A stretch of 6,385 nt of DNA from DASSUC01 sp035650075 (lineage in GTDB: Bacteria; Actinomycetota; Actinomycetes; Mycobacteriales; Micromonosporaceae): the NCBI GenBank assembly GCA_035650075.1, contig DASRII010000031.1:1-6385 (forward strand), written 5' to 3'. The position numbers and the translations under genes are program-made. Shown here in pieces: positions 1 through 5,424 of this stretch (positions within the stretch are counted from its first letter, which is position 1; the number at the start of each line of letters is the position of its first letter). The notes beneath the pieces are model-generated. The model saw only the letters and a program-made list of their open reading frames with translations. It was not told the origin of the DNA and did no database searches.

Positions 1-1271
1 GCCTCGGTCAGCGCATGCTCGCGGTGCGCTCCAACGAACGCGCCGCCGAGGCCGCCGCGATCAACCCCCGCGCGGTCAAGCTGATCGCATTCGGCATCAG
101 CGCCTTCATCGCGGGCGTGGCGGGCTGCCTGTACGCCTACAACTTCGGCTCGGTGAGCCCGGAGCGCTTCAGTGCGTTCACCGCCCTCAGCCTGATCGCG
201 TTTGCCTACGCCGGCGGGATCACACAGGTATCCGGCGCAGTGTTCGCGGGACTGATCTCGGCTCAGGCCCTGTTCCCGTACGCGCTGGACAAGTGGTTCG
301 GGCTCAACGGGAACTGGTTCCTGCTCTTCGGTGGCGTGCTCCTGCTCTTCACTCTGATCCAGAACCCCGAGGGCGTCGCGGGGGATTTCTACAAGCGCAT
401 GCACAAGCGGCCGACGCTTCGCCGGCCGCAGCACTCGCCGGCCACGACCGCGCCGCTCCCGGCGCCGCGACAGAAGCCGGAGGTAGCGAGCGATAACACT
501 GTGCTGAGTGTGAGTGGGCTCTCGGTCGACTTCGGCGGTGTGCACGCGCTTCGCGACGTCACGCTCGAGGTGCGCGCTGGCGAGCTCGTCGGCCTGATCG
601 GCCCCAACGGCGCCGGCAAGTCGACGTTCCTCGACGCCATCGGCGGCTTCGTCGGCAGCGACGGACGGGTCGAACTGGATGGCCATGACATCGGACGGCT
701 GGCGGCGTACGAACGGTCACGCCGAGGGCTGGGCCGCACCTGGCAGAGCACCGAGCTATTCCATGATCTCAACGTGCGCGAGAACCTGCTCGTGGCCGCG
801 GACCACGTGGCCGACGGTCGTGCAGTCCGACTCCGATCCGTGCTCCGCCCGGACCACGCTGCCGGACGGGAGGCCGATGAGGCACTCGAGATCGTCAACA
901 TGGAGTGGGCCGCCGACGCGATGCCCGACGACCTCTCCGAGAGCGAGCGCAAGTTGGTCGGCGTCGCCCGCGCGCTCGTCGGTAACCACCGACTTATCTG
1001 TCTGGACGAGCCCGCGGCAGGGCTGGACCGGCGGGAGAGCCAGGATCTCGGCCGGTGCCTGCGCGGGCTGGCCGACGACGGCCAATCCATCCTGCTGATC
1101 GACCATGACATGGGCCTGGTCCTGAGCATCTGCGACCGCATTGTCGTGCTCGAGTTCGGGACCGTGATCGCCGACGGTCCGCCCGAGTCGATACGCCGCG
1201 ACGACCGGGTCGTCGCCGCGTACCTCGGTGGCGGCGATCGCACTCCCCTGACGGCCGTACAGGACGGCTGA
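1..1271 (+). CDS. Fused LivM-LivG-type ABC transporter permease/ATPase, 5' partial
   Basis: Inner-membrane import of branched-chain amino acids or similar solutes: a LivM-type permease fused to a LivG-type ATPase. The reading frame is open to the left edge, and the first visible residues (LGQRMLAVRSNERAAEAA) match a conserved mid-protein LivM loop, so the ATG at 15 is not the start. Numbered from that ATG: hydrophobic permease helices about 22-116, a Pro/Ala linker about 130-160, then the ATPase at about 163-405. The ATPase shows Walker A GPNGAGKS (196-203), Q-loop Gln244, Walker B LICLDE with catalytic Glu332, D-loop AGLD (335-338) and switch His364 (LIDHD). The C-terminal VAAYLG is typical of LivG. 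The signature segment reads LSESERK rather than LSGGQ. No livF follows, so the partner ATPase should lie upstream or elsewhere. The fold is certain; the substrate is inferred from the family. Confidence 0.93.
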   Translation, partial: LGQRMLAVRSNERAAEAAAINPRAVKLIAFGISAFIAGVAGCLYAYNFGSVSPERFSAFTALSLIAFAYAGGITQVSGAVFAGLISAQALFPYALDKWFGLNGNWFLLFGGVLLLFTLIQNPEGVAGDFYKRMHKRPTLRRPQHSPATTAPLPAPRQKPEVASDNTVLSVSGLSVDFGGVHALRDVTLEVRAGELVGLIGPNGAGKSTFLDAIGGFVGSDGRVELDGHDIGRLAAYERSRRGLGRTWQSTELFHDLNVRENLLVAADHVADGRAVRLRSVLRPDHAAGREADEALEIVNMEWAADAMPDDLSESERKLVGVARALVGNHRLICLDEPAAGLDRRESQDLGRCLRGLADDGQSILLIDHDMGLVLSICDRIVVLEFGTVIADGPPESIRRDDRVVAAYLGGGDRTPLTAVQDG

Positions 1272-1289
1272 CCATACATCGGTTCCCCC

Positions 1290-1309
1290 TTCTGCCACAG
1301 TGGACAGAA
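1290..1309 (+). terminator. Hairpin after the ABC transporter gene, possible weak terminator
   Basis: TTCTG-CCA pairs with TGG-CAGAA around a CAG triloop with one bulged A (1304), giving an 8-bp stem that begins 19 bases after the transporter stop. There is no T-tract, as is common in actinobacterial terminators. Its core is also the reverse complement of the 11-base word GTCCACTGTGG found at 3007 and 5362, so it may instead be a protein-binding site upstream of the DUF2784 gene. Confidence 0.3.
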
Positions 1310-1365
1310 AGTGCCGGGTACAGATCCCCACCTCTGGTGGCTAGCCTCGGTGCCTGGAGGTCCCG

Positions 1366-1812
1366 GTGTATCGGTTGCTCGCTGAACTCACCATGGTTAC
1401 GCACTTCGCCTACTTGGTGTTCGTCGCGGTCGGCGGGTTCCTGGCCTGGCGCTGGCCGCGGGCGATCGTGCCGCACCTGACCGCCACCGCGGCTGGAGTG
1501 GTGATATTCGCGGGTTCCTTGAACTGCCCGCTGACCTGGGCCGAGGACCGGTTGCGTCGCCGCGCGGGCCAGCCTGGCCTGCCGCGTGGGTTCGTCGACA
1601 CATACCTCGACGGCGTGCTCTACCCCGAACGGGCCGCCCGATGGGTACTCCTGTTGGCCGGGGCGCTGATCGTAGCGTCGTGGCTCGGCGCGTACCTGAG
1701 GTGGCGACAACGGCGGTACGGCGCCTGTACTCAGGTGCGGAACGGCCCGGTGACGCAGTACGTGATGCCGCCGGACGACGAACCGGTAGTGCCACGCTGG
1801 GAGGAGAAGTAG
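1366..1812 (+). CDS. DUF2784 family integral membrane protein
   Basis: A 148-residue membrane protein of unknown function. The GTG start at 1366 is chosen because GGAGG lies at 1356-1360, five bases upstream, and the protein opens with the family's first helix. Three hydrophobic segments are visible at about 10-30, 38-57 and 93-111. The family hallmarks are present: CPLTWAEDRLR (54-64) after helix 2 and FVDTYLDGVLYP (76-87) before helix 3. DUF2784 proteins normally end soon after the last helix, here about residue 115. This one continues for about 30 hydrophilic residues, the last ~26 encoded antisense to the C-terminus of the convergent PhoX-like gene. A possible -10 box (TAGCCT, 1342-1347) would place the transcript start just before the ribosome site. 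The family assignment is from remembered motifs and no function is known. Confidence 0.85.
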   Translation: MYRLLAELTMVTHFAYLVFVAVGGFLAWRWPRAIVPHLTATAAGVVIFAGSLNCPLTWAEDRLRRRAGQPGLPRGFVDTYLDGVLYPERAARWVLLLAGALIVASWLGAYLRWRQRRYGACTQVRNGPVTQYVMPPDDEPVVPRWEEK

Positions 1813-2891
1813 AGGCGGTTGCCGGCCGGCGTGAACGCCGGACCCGTAATCTCCGAGGCGCTCTGGCTGTTGATGCGCAGGAACACGGAGATGCGGTCGT
1901 CCGGGGTGATGACACAGATCTCCATGTTGCCGCCGTCCTCGGCGACGTACAGGTCACCGAACGTCGAGCCCGTGATGTTGTCGACACCGGTCAGCGGGGC
2001 CGGTCCCGGATTGACGAGGTTGTCGTCGTACGCGAGCTCGTACGTGTTGTTGGACAGATTGAGCTGCCAGACCCGGTTGTCGCCCTTGGTGGTGAACCAC
2101 ACCGTGTTGTTGGCGTAGTGGCAGCCTTCGCCGCCGTTGAACGACTTGGCGCCGGAGACCTGCCGGCGCGTCGGCGTCGGTGAGCCGTCGGGGTCCGGGA
2201 CGGTAGCCCAGGTGAACGATCCCGACGTCGCGCTGCCGGCCCGGAGGACCTGGAGCGTGCCGGCGGTGAGGTTGCCCCACGTGGTCGGGATGAACCGGTA
2301 GAACTTACCGTCGGTCTCGTCCTCGGTCAGATAGATCACCCGCCGGTCCGGATCCGCGGCGGCGGCCTCGTGTTTGAACCGGCCCATCGCCGGACGGACG
2401 ACCGCGCTACCGCCGAGCGGGAACGTCTCCCAGACCCGCCCCAGCGTGACCTCCTCGCAGGATAGCCAGGTGTTCCACGGCGTCTTCCCGCCGGCGCAGT
2501 TGTTGTTCGTACCGGACAGGATCCGGGATGCGCCGGTGACCGTGCCGCTGGAGTTGAACAGAATCCGCGAAGCTCCGCCACCCGAGCCGGCGGAGGTCTC
2601 GGAGTTCGAGACGTAGATCCAGCCGCTGCCGTTCGGGTACACCGCTCCGCCGTCGGGTGCGTTGTGCCAGACGTACGAGGTACCGGGCACGACCTGACCG
2701 GAGCGCGCGACGATCTGGCTGGTGAACCCCGCGGGTAGCTGGATCCCGTGTGCGTTGGCGGCCTGCAGCGGGCCGTACGGGCCGGCCGCGTTCTGCGCCG
2801 GCGCGGCGTACGCGGCGGACCAGGCGGTGAACGGCAAGGCGACGGTGCCGGCACCGACGACGGTGGCGCGCAGCAAACTACGACGGTCCAT
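1731..2891 (-). CDS. PhoX-like (DUF839) secreted protein with Tat signal
   Basis: A 386-residue protein of the PhoX/DUF839 family. Characterised larger members are exported, iron/calcium-dependent alkaline phosphatases that release phosphate from organic esters; activity of this short actinobacterial form is inferred. The ATG at 2891 is preferred over further upstream starts because a strong GGAGG (2899-2903, read on the minus strand) lies seven bases away and a twin-arginine signal follows immediately: DRRSLLR at 2-8, hydrophobic core 10-27, AYA-AP cleavage near residue 29/30. PhoX-like segments are NTWLSCEE (140-147; Cys-Glu-Glu as in the PhoX metal site), GRFKHE (170-175), YLTEDE (187-192), GGEGCHY (253-259), LYVAEDGGNMEIC (314-326) and LYFSSQRG (360-367). 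Spaced VWQL-, LYVA- and LYFS-type strands suit a beta-propeller. The C-terminus ITYCVTGPF is a normal family ending, so the overlap with the convergent gene arises from the other gene. Confidence 0.9.
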   Translation of the reverse strand: MDRRSLLRATVVGAGTVALPFTAWSAAYAAPAQNAAGPYGPLQAANAHGIQLPAGFTSQIVARSGQVVPGTSYVWHNAPDGGAVYPNGSGWIYVSNSETSAGSGGGASRILFNSSGTVTGASRILSGTNNNCAGGKTPWNTWLSCEEVTLGRVWETFPLGGSAVVRPAMGRFKHEAAAADPDRRVIYLTEDETDGKFYRFIPTTWGNLTAGTLQVLRAGSATSGSFTWATVPDPDGSPTPTRRQVSGAKSFNGGEGCHYANNTVWFTTKGDNRVWQLNLSNNTYELAYDDNLVNPGPAPLTGVDNITGSTFGDLYVAEDGGNMEICVITPDDRISVFLRINSQSASEITGPAFTPAGNRLYFSSQRGTTGSSSGGITYCVTGPFRT

Positions 2892-2904
2892 TGACGACCC
2901 TCCC

Positions 2905-2946
2905 TCGGACGGCGGTCCGATGACCGTAGGCCGACGAGCTGTCGGC
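2905..2946 (-). promoter_or_regulatory. Candidate -10 box flanked by two dyads, upstream of PhoX-like gene
   Basis: On the minus strand a TACGGT (-10-like, TAnnnT) occupies 2928-2923, placing a start near 2916, about 25 bases before the ATG. It sits between two perfect inverted repeats: TCGGAC-N4-GTCCGA (2905-2920), which would overlap the transcript start and abut the ribosome site, and GCCGAC-N5-GTCGGC (2930-2946), in the spacer/-35 area. No good -35 hexamer is visible, which fits an activator- or repressor-dependent promoter. A single GTTCACC heptamer, the core of the Streptomyces PhoP repeat unit, lies farther upstream at 2966-2960, but no second properly spaced unit follows. Confidence 0.35.
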
Positions 2947-3006
2947 TGCGCGTGCGGAAGGTGAACGGCGGGCGGCAACGGGGCAATGCCGCGAGGTAGC
3001 AGGAAG

Positions 3007-3019
3007 GTCCACTGTGGAC
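3007..3019. repeat. 13-bp dyad in divergent promoter region
   Basis: GTCCAC-T-GTGGAC is a perfect 6-1-6 inverted repeat, lying 115 bases before the PhoX-like start and 100 bases before the DUF2795 start. Its first 11 bases recur exactly at 5362-5372 and, inverted, at 1295-1305, all outside intact genes. A transcription-factor operator or a short interspersed element are both possible. Confidence 0.4.
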
Positions 3020-3080
3020 GCCTGGTAGTGCGGTCCGTCCCCACGGTCGCGGCATCGAAGCGGCCTCCCGGGTGTGTGAA

Positions 3081-3119
3081 TCCGACTCGGACACGTGGTC
3101 CATCGGTTACGGTTGCCGT
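3081..3119 (+). promoter_or_regulatory. Leaderless promoter with dyads for the DUF2795 gene
   Basis: TACGGT at 3108-3113 is a TAnnnT -10 box ending six bases before the ATG at 3120, the spacing expected if transcription starts at the start codon itself. There is no Shine-Dalgarno sequence before this ATG. Two perfect inverted repeats lie in the -35/spacer region: TCCGA-C-TCGGA (3081-3091) and GGAC-N5-GTCC (3089-3101, containing CACGTG). The TCCGA/TCGGA half-sites also occur in the dyad at 2905-2920 on the other side of this divergent region. Confidence 0.4.
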
Positions 3120-3482
3120 ATGGGAGAGCCGATTCAGGGCAGCGACCAGCACAGTCCGCGGCTGGACGACGAGTTGGTTCGCGACCCAGGCGCAGAGGAA
3201 GAGGCGACCGACCCAAAGCTGTGGGATGCACCGGGGCACGACGGCGTCGTTGGCGATGTAGACAGCGACCCTGATCGCGTCGACCTGAGATCCAAGATTG
3301 GGTCATACGTGTCGCTGGTGACCTTCCCCACTGACGGTCGTGCCCTGCTGGCCATGGCTCAGCGCAAACGTGCCCCCGACGAGGTCTTGGACGTGCTGGG
3401 CGGACTCGAACCGGACGCACGATTTGTGAACGCAACCGAGCTTTGGAAAGCGCTCGGTCTGGGCTCTGACAATCGTTTCTAG
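3120..3482 (+). CDS. Small acidic DUF2795 domain protein
   Basis: A 120-residue soluble protein of unknown function. The DUF2795 domain covers about residues 57-114: Leu/Val-rich start, FPTDGRALLAMAQRKRAPDEVL (key residues Phe69, Pro70, Ala84-Pro86, Val89), then a FVNATELWKALG-like final helix. Residues 1-55 are acidic, probably flexible, and contain the PRLDDEL stretch seen in many actinobacterial members. The ATG at 3120 is preferred to the in-frame GTG at 3072 because a -10 box sits six bases before it and would lie inside the longer coding region. It is divergent from the PhoX-like gene and shares a 228-bp control region with it. It is followed five bases after the stop by a hairpin. No operon partner is visible. 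Confidence 0.85.
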   Translation: MGEPIQGSDQHSPRLDDELVRDPGAEEEATDPKLWDAPGHDGVVGDVDSDPDRVDLRSKIGSYVSLVTFPTDGRALLAMAQRKRAPDEVLDVLGGLEPDARFVNATELWKALGLGSDNRF

Positions 3483-3487
3483 TGCGC

Positions 3488-3516
3488 TGACCACAAACGA
3501 TCACCGGGTTTGGTCA
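3488..3516 (+). terminator. Hairpin just after the DUF2795 gene
   Basis: TGACC (3488-3492) pairs with GGTCA (3512-3516), and AAAC (3495-3498) with GTTT (3508-3511), with a two-base bulge and a nine-base loop. The stem starts five bases beyond the TAG. No T-tract follows, so this is an actinobacterial-type terminator candidate on structure and position only. Confidence 0.4.
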
Positions 3517-3657
3517 CTCAGTCCGGGACCGAGGGCGACCTCACCGGCGGTGTCGTTCACGCCGTTCCCGAGCACGTTCGCGACACTGCGGGCCAGCACA
3601 TCCGGGTGCCGGTTTGTTCGCGTTGCGCCACCGCGGATGCGCGTGCAACTCTCGCCC

Positions 3658-3686
3658 TTGCCCTCCCCGCCGGGCCGAACTAGGAC
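3658..3686 (+). promoter_or_regulatory. Promoter candidate for the RibD-C/DHFR-fold gene
   Basis: TTGCCC (3658-3663), a 17-base spacer and TAGGAC (3681-3686) form a vegetative-type actinobacterial promoter, predicting a transcript start near 3693 and a 5' leader of about 28 bases before the ATG at 3721. The spacing is ideal; the hexamers match consensus only partly. Confidence 0.4.
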
Positions 3687-3699
3687 CCGACCTCGGTTT

Positions 3700-3712
3700 C
3701 CAAGATCCTTGG
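3700..3712 (+). promoter_or_regulatory. Short hairpin reaching into the ribosome binding site
   Basis: CCAAG-ATC-CTTGG is a perfect 5-3-5 inverted repeat. Its last two bases are the first GG of the GGAG Shine-Dalgarno (3711-3714) of the next gene, so folding in the mRNA could partly hide the ribosome site. It is small and may be chance. Confidence 0.25.
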
Positions 3713-3720
3713 AGAAACGT

Positions 3721-4263
3721 ATGAGTGATGTAGGCACCGTCCCTGGCAAGGTGGTCGTGAACAGGGTGATGTCGCTGGACGGCTACATCGCCGGTCCTGG
3801 CCACGCGATGGACTGGATCTTCGAGTACCTGACTGCGGATACGGTCCCGGAGGTCATGGCGGCCACGGGCGCCATGCTCATCGGCAGGGGTACGTACGAG
3901 GTCGGCAAGCGGATGGCCGACCAGGACACCAGCTACGACGGGGGAGCACAGTTCGTCCTGACCCACAATCCTCCCGCCGAGCCGGACCCTGCCGTCACAT
4001 TCCTCACCTGTGGACTCGAGGAAGCCGTTGCCACGGCGCGCAGCGCCGCGGGCGGCAAGAACCTGGAGATCCTCGGTGCCGATGTGGCCGCCCAGTGTCT
4101 GCAGCGCGGGCTGGTCGACGAGATCCTGGTGTATGTGCTACCGCTGCTGCTCGGCGACGGTGTCCGTTTCTCGCCTCCAGGCCTGGGCAGGATCGACCTG
4201 GAACCGTTCAGCAATACCCAGTCGGGCGCCGTCACCATGCTCCGCTTCCGCGTGCGAAAGTAG
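3721..4263 (+). CDS. RibD C-terminal / dihydrofolate reductase family protein
   Basis: A 180-residue cytoplasmic protein with the NADPH-binding DHFR-like fold of the RibD C-terminal domain. It is the usual length for the stand-alone bacterial members (YyaP/YwjB type), whose substrate is generally unknown; it should not be assumed to be the housekeeping folate enzyme. The start is fixed by GGAG at 3711-3714, six bases before the ATG, although the frame is open upstream to 3550. Family motifs: VVVNRVMSLDGYIAGPG (11-27), AMLIGRGTYE (51-60), the nucleotide-binding ILGADVAAQCLQRGLVDEI (117-135), VYVLPLLLGDGVRF (137-150) and a terminal strand VTMLRFRVRK. The usual Gly-Gly before the nucleotide-binding helix is Leu118-Gly119 here. 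It is probably monocistronic, convergent with the next gene across 74 bases. Confidence 0.9.
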   Translation: MSDVGTVPGKVVVNRVMSLDGYIAGPGHAMDWIFEYLTADTVPEVMAATGAMLIGRGTYEVGKRMADQDTSYDGGAQFVLTHNPPAEPDPAVTFLTCGLEEAVATARSAAGGKNLEILGADVAAQCLQRGLVDEILVYVLPLLLGDGVRFSPPGLGRIDLEPFSNTQSGAVTMLRFRVRK

Positions 4264-4282
4264 GCGCAGCCCTGCAACGGCT

Positions 4283-4333
4283 ACAGCGCTGTCCCTGACG
4301 TTCGCCGGGTGTGATCAGGCAGCTTGGGGTCAC
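4283..4333. terminator. Weak dyads between convergent genes
   Basis: The 74-base gap between the two convergent genes contains a perfect 10-base palindrome ACAGCGCTGT (4283-4292) and a six-pair stem, GTGATC (4311-4316) with GGTCAC (4328-4333), including one G-U pair, around an 11-base loop. A bidirectional terminator is expected here; these are the only candidates and neither is strong. Confidence 0.25.
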
Positions 4334-4337
4334 CGCA

Positions 4338-5222
4338 CTAGCGTGCGGGCTCCTGGATGGTCCAGGAGGCGGTGGGTACGCCCAGTTGGCCGTATGTGAG
4401 CTCCCCGCTCATCGCTTCGGCGCCGAGCGGCAGCTCGACTGCGATTCGGCCGCGGCGCACATCGCCCGCGGAAATGATCGTGTAGTCCAGGGGCGGTTCG
4501 GCGCAGGTAGGCAGCAGGCCGACCCGCGCGGTGGTCCCGTTCGTCAGGACGAACGCGAAGTCGTTTATCGGGATGATCGATACCGCTCCCTCGAGCACCT
4601 CGTACCGTATGTCGAAGACGACGACTGGTACCGCGTTTCCCAGTAGGTCCGCACACTCGTCGATCCACTCGACGCCGAGCAGCGCCACGGTCCAGGTGCC
4701 ATCCCGGTCGGAGAACCGCACCCCAGTGCCCACTGGCAGATCGAACGAGGTCCTCGGTCCACCTTCGACAGTGGCGGTCGGCGCGCTGAGAGCCACCGCC
4801 GGTGTGCGGGCCGTGGACCGGCGGGGGATGGTGGTCGGGGAGAGCGTCATCGGCTCCTCGTCGTTGACGACGGGGCCGAAACCGAATCGGGTCGCAACGG
4901 TCCCGCCGCAGATCACCAGCGCGGCGGCGATGATCCCGATGACCAGCCGGTTCCCACGCTTGTGCGGCGTACGGACGGGCGCGGTGGAAACGGCGGCCGC
5001 CCGGGTCGGTGTGGTCCGGGCTCGCGGTGGGGGAGGGACGGCTCGGGAGGGTCGCCGGGCGGCAGGCTGGAAGGCGGAAGCGTCGGTCGGCGGCGGCTCC
5101 CACGGCGATGGGGCCTCCCACGGCCGCGGGGCCTCCCACGGCAGTGGGGCGGGTGGCTGCAGCACCGGGTCAGGGAGCGGCAACGACGGTTGCGACAACG
5201 GGTCGGGCGGCGAGTTGGTCAC
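4338..5222 (-). CDS. Proline-rich single-pass membrane protein with extracytoplasmic beta-rich domain
   Basis: A 294-residue protein of unknown function. The GTG at 5222 is chosen because GGAAGG (5236-5231 on the minus strand) lies eight bases upstream and a TACGAT box precedes that; the longer frame has no such support. Order: a Pro-rich cytoplasmic N-terminus (1-90) with PWE at 28-30, 34-36 and 40-42; basic HKRGNR (87-92); one transmembrane helix (93-113); a Ser/Thr/Pro-rich stalk (about 120-160); and an outer domain (163-290). The outer domain has alternating beta strands (WTVALLGVEW, VPVVVFDIRYEV, FAFVLTNGTTA), two cysteines (190 and 240) that could form a disulfide, and a final ASWTI strand, resembling DUF4352-type immunoglobulin-like domains. 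LVIC at 102-105 is not a lipobox. The resemblance to DUF4352 is my judgement from pattern, not a search. Confidence 0.8.
   Translation of the reverse strand: MTNSPPDPLSQPSLPLPDPVLQPPAPLPWEAPRPWEAPSPWEPPPTDASAFQPAARRPSRAVPPPPRARTTPTRAAAVSTAPVRTPHKRGNRLVIGIIAAALVICGGTVATRFGFGPVVNDEEPMTLSPTTIPRRSTARTPAVALSAPTATVEGGPRTSFDLPVGTGVRFSDRDGTWTVALLGVEWIDECADLLGNAVPVVVFDIRYEVLEGAVSIIPINDFAFVLTNGTTARVGLLPTCAEPPLDYTIISAGDVRRGRIAVELPLGAEAMSGELTYGQLGVPTASWTIQEPAR
5088..5141 (-). repeat. Three 18-bp in-frame tandem repeats (PWEAPx)
   Basis: Three successive 18-base units encode PWEAPR, PWEAPS and PWEPPP (residues 28-45 of the proline-rich protein). The first two are nearly identical in DNA, sharing the 15-base word ggggcctcccacggc on the plus strand at 5110 and 5128; the third has diverged. 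This is recent tandem duplication inside a disordered cytoplasmic region, and copy number may vary between strains. Confidence 0.75.
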
Positions 5223-5249
5223 CGGTCGATCCTTCCGGTCGGCGCCGTC

Positions 5250-5277
5250 ATCGTATCGGGCACCGCCAACTGCCCGA
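5250..5277 (-). promoter_or_regulatory. -10 box with adjoining 7-8-7 inverted repeat, upstream of proline-rich gene
   Basis: On the minus strand TACGAT (5255-5250) is a good -10 box, 27 bases before the GTG start. Directly upstream, TCGGGCA-N8-TGCCCGA (5256-5277) is a perfect 7-8-7 inverted repeat covering the spacer where RNA polymerase binds. No -35 hexamer is recognisable. Position and perfection suggest an operator; the regulator is unknown. Confidence 0.4.
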
Positions 5278-5361
5278 GTCACGTGGAGCGTGTACCCGTG
5301 CCGTATCACGGTTTTCGTTTGGTTGTCGGCTTCAGGCAGTAGCGCGGCCCGCGCCGAAGGA

Positions 5362-5373
5362 GTCCACTGTGGA
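5362..5373. repeat. Copy of the GTCCACTGTGG dyad word
   Basis: GTCCACTGTGGA matches 3007-3018 over 12 bases and, inverted, 1295-1305 over 11. Flanking GAG and CTC extend the dyad with one unpaired G. It lies about 140 bases upstream of the proline-rich gene's start, within otherwise non-coding DNA. Confidence 0.4.
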
Positions 5374-5424
5374 GCTCACCCAGCGCGGCGCGGTGCTGCC
5401 CGGCACCTGACACCGATCGATACC

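Noticed and set aside
389..1710. Long minus-strand open frames (296, 191 and 238 codons) opposite the transporter and DUF2784 genes
   Set aside because: They are antisense to genes with clear family motifs, are rich in Arg/Ser/Pro with no recognisable domain, and lack ribosome sites. This is the usual artefact of high-GC coding DNA.
1290..3019. DnaA-box-like TGTCCAC/GTCCACA words suggesting a replication origin
   Set aside because: Only isolated partial matches, no cluster, no AT-rich unwinding region and no dnaA/dnaN neighbours.
2986..3261. 91-codon plus-strand frame in the divergent region
   Set aside because: It overlaps the DUF2795 gene in another frame, has no family pattern, and its first part lies in dyad-rich promoter DNA.
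3550..3720. 57-codon N-terminal extension of the RibD-C/DHFR-fold protein
   Set aside because: The extension is Arg/Pro/Ser-rich and unrelated to the family, while the ATG at 3721 has a well-spaced GGAG and gives the normal length.
4330..5139. 269-codon minus-strand frame overlapping the proline-rich gene in another frame
   Set aside because: Composition is Arg/Pro/His-rich with no helix or domain pattern, while the alternative frame has a ribosome site, a transmembrane helix and a structured outer domain.
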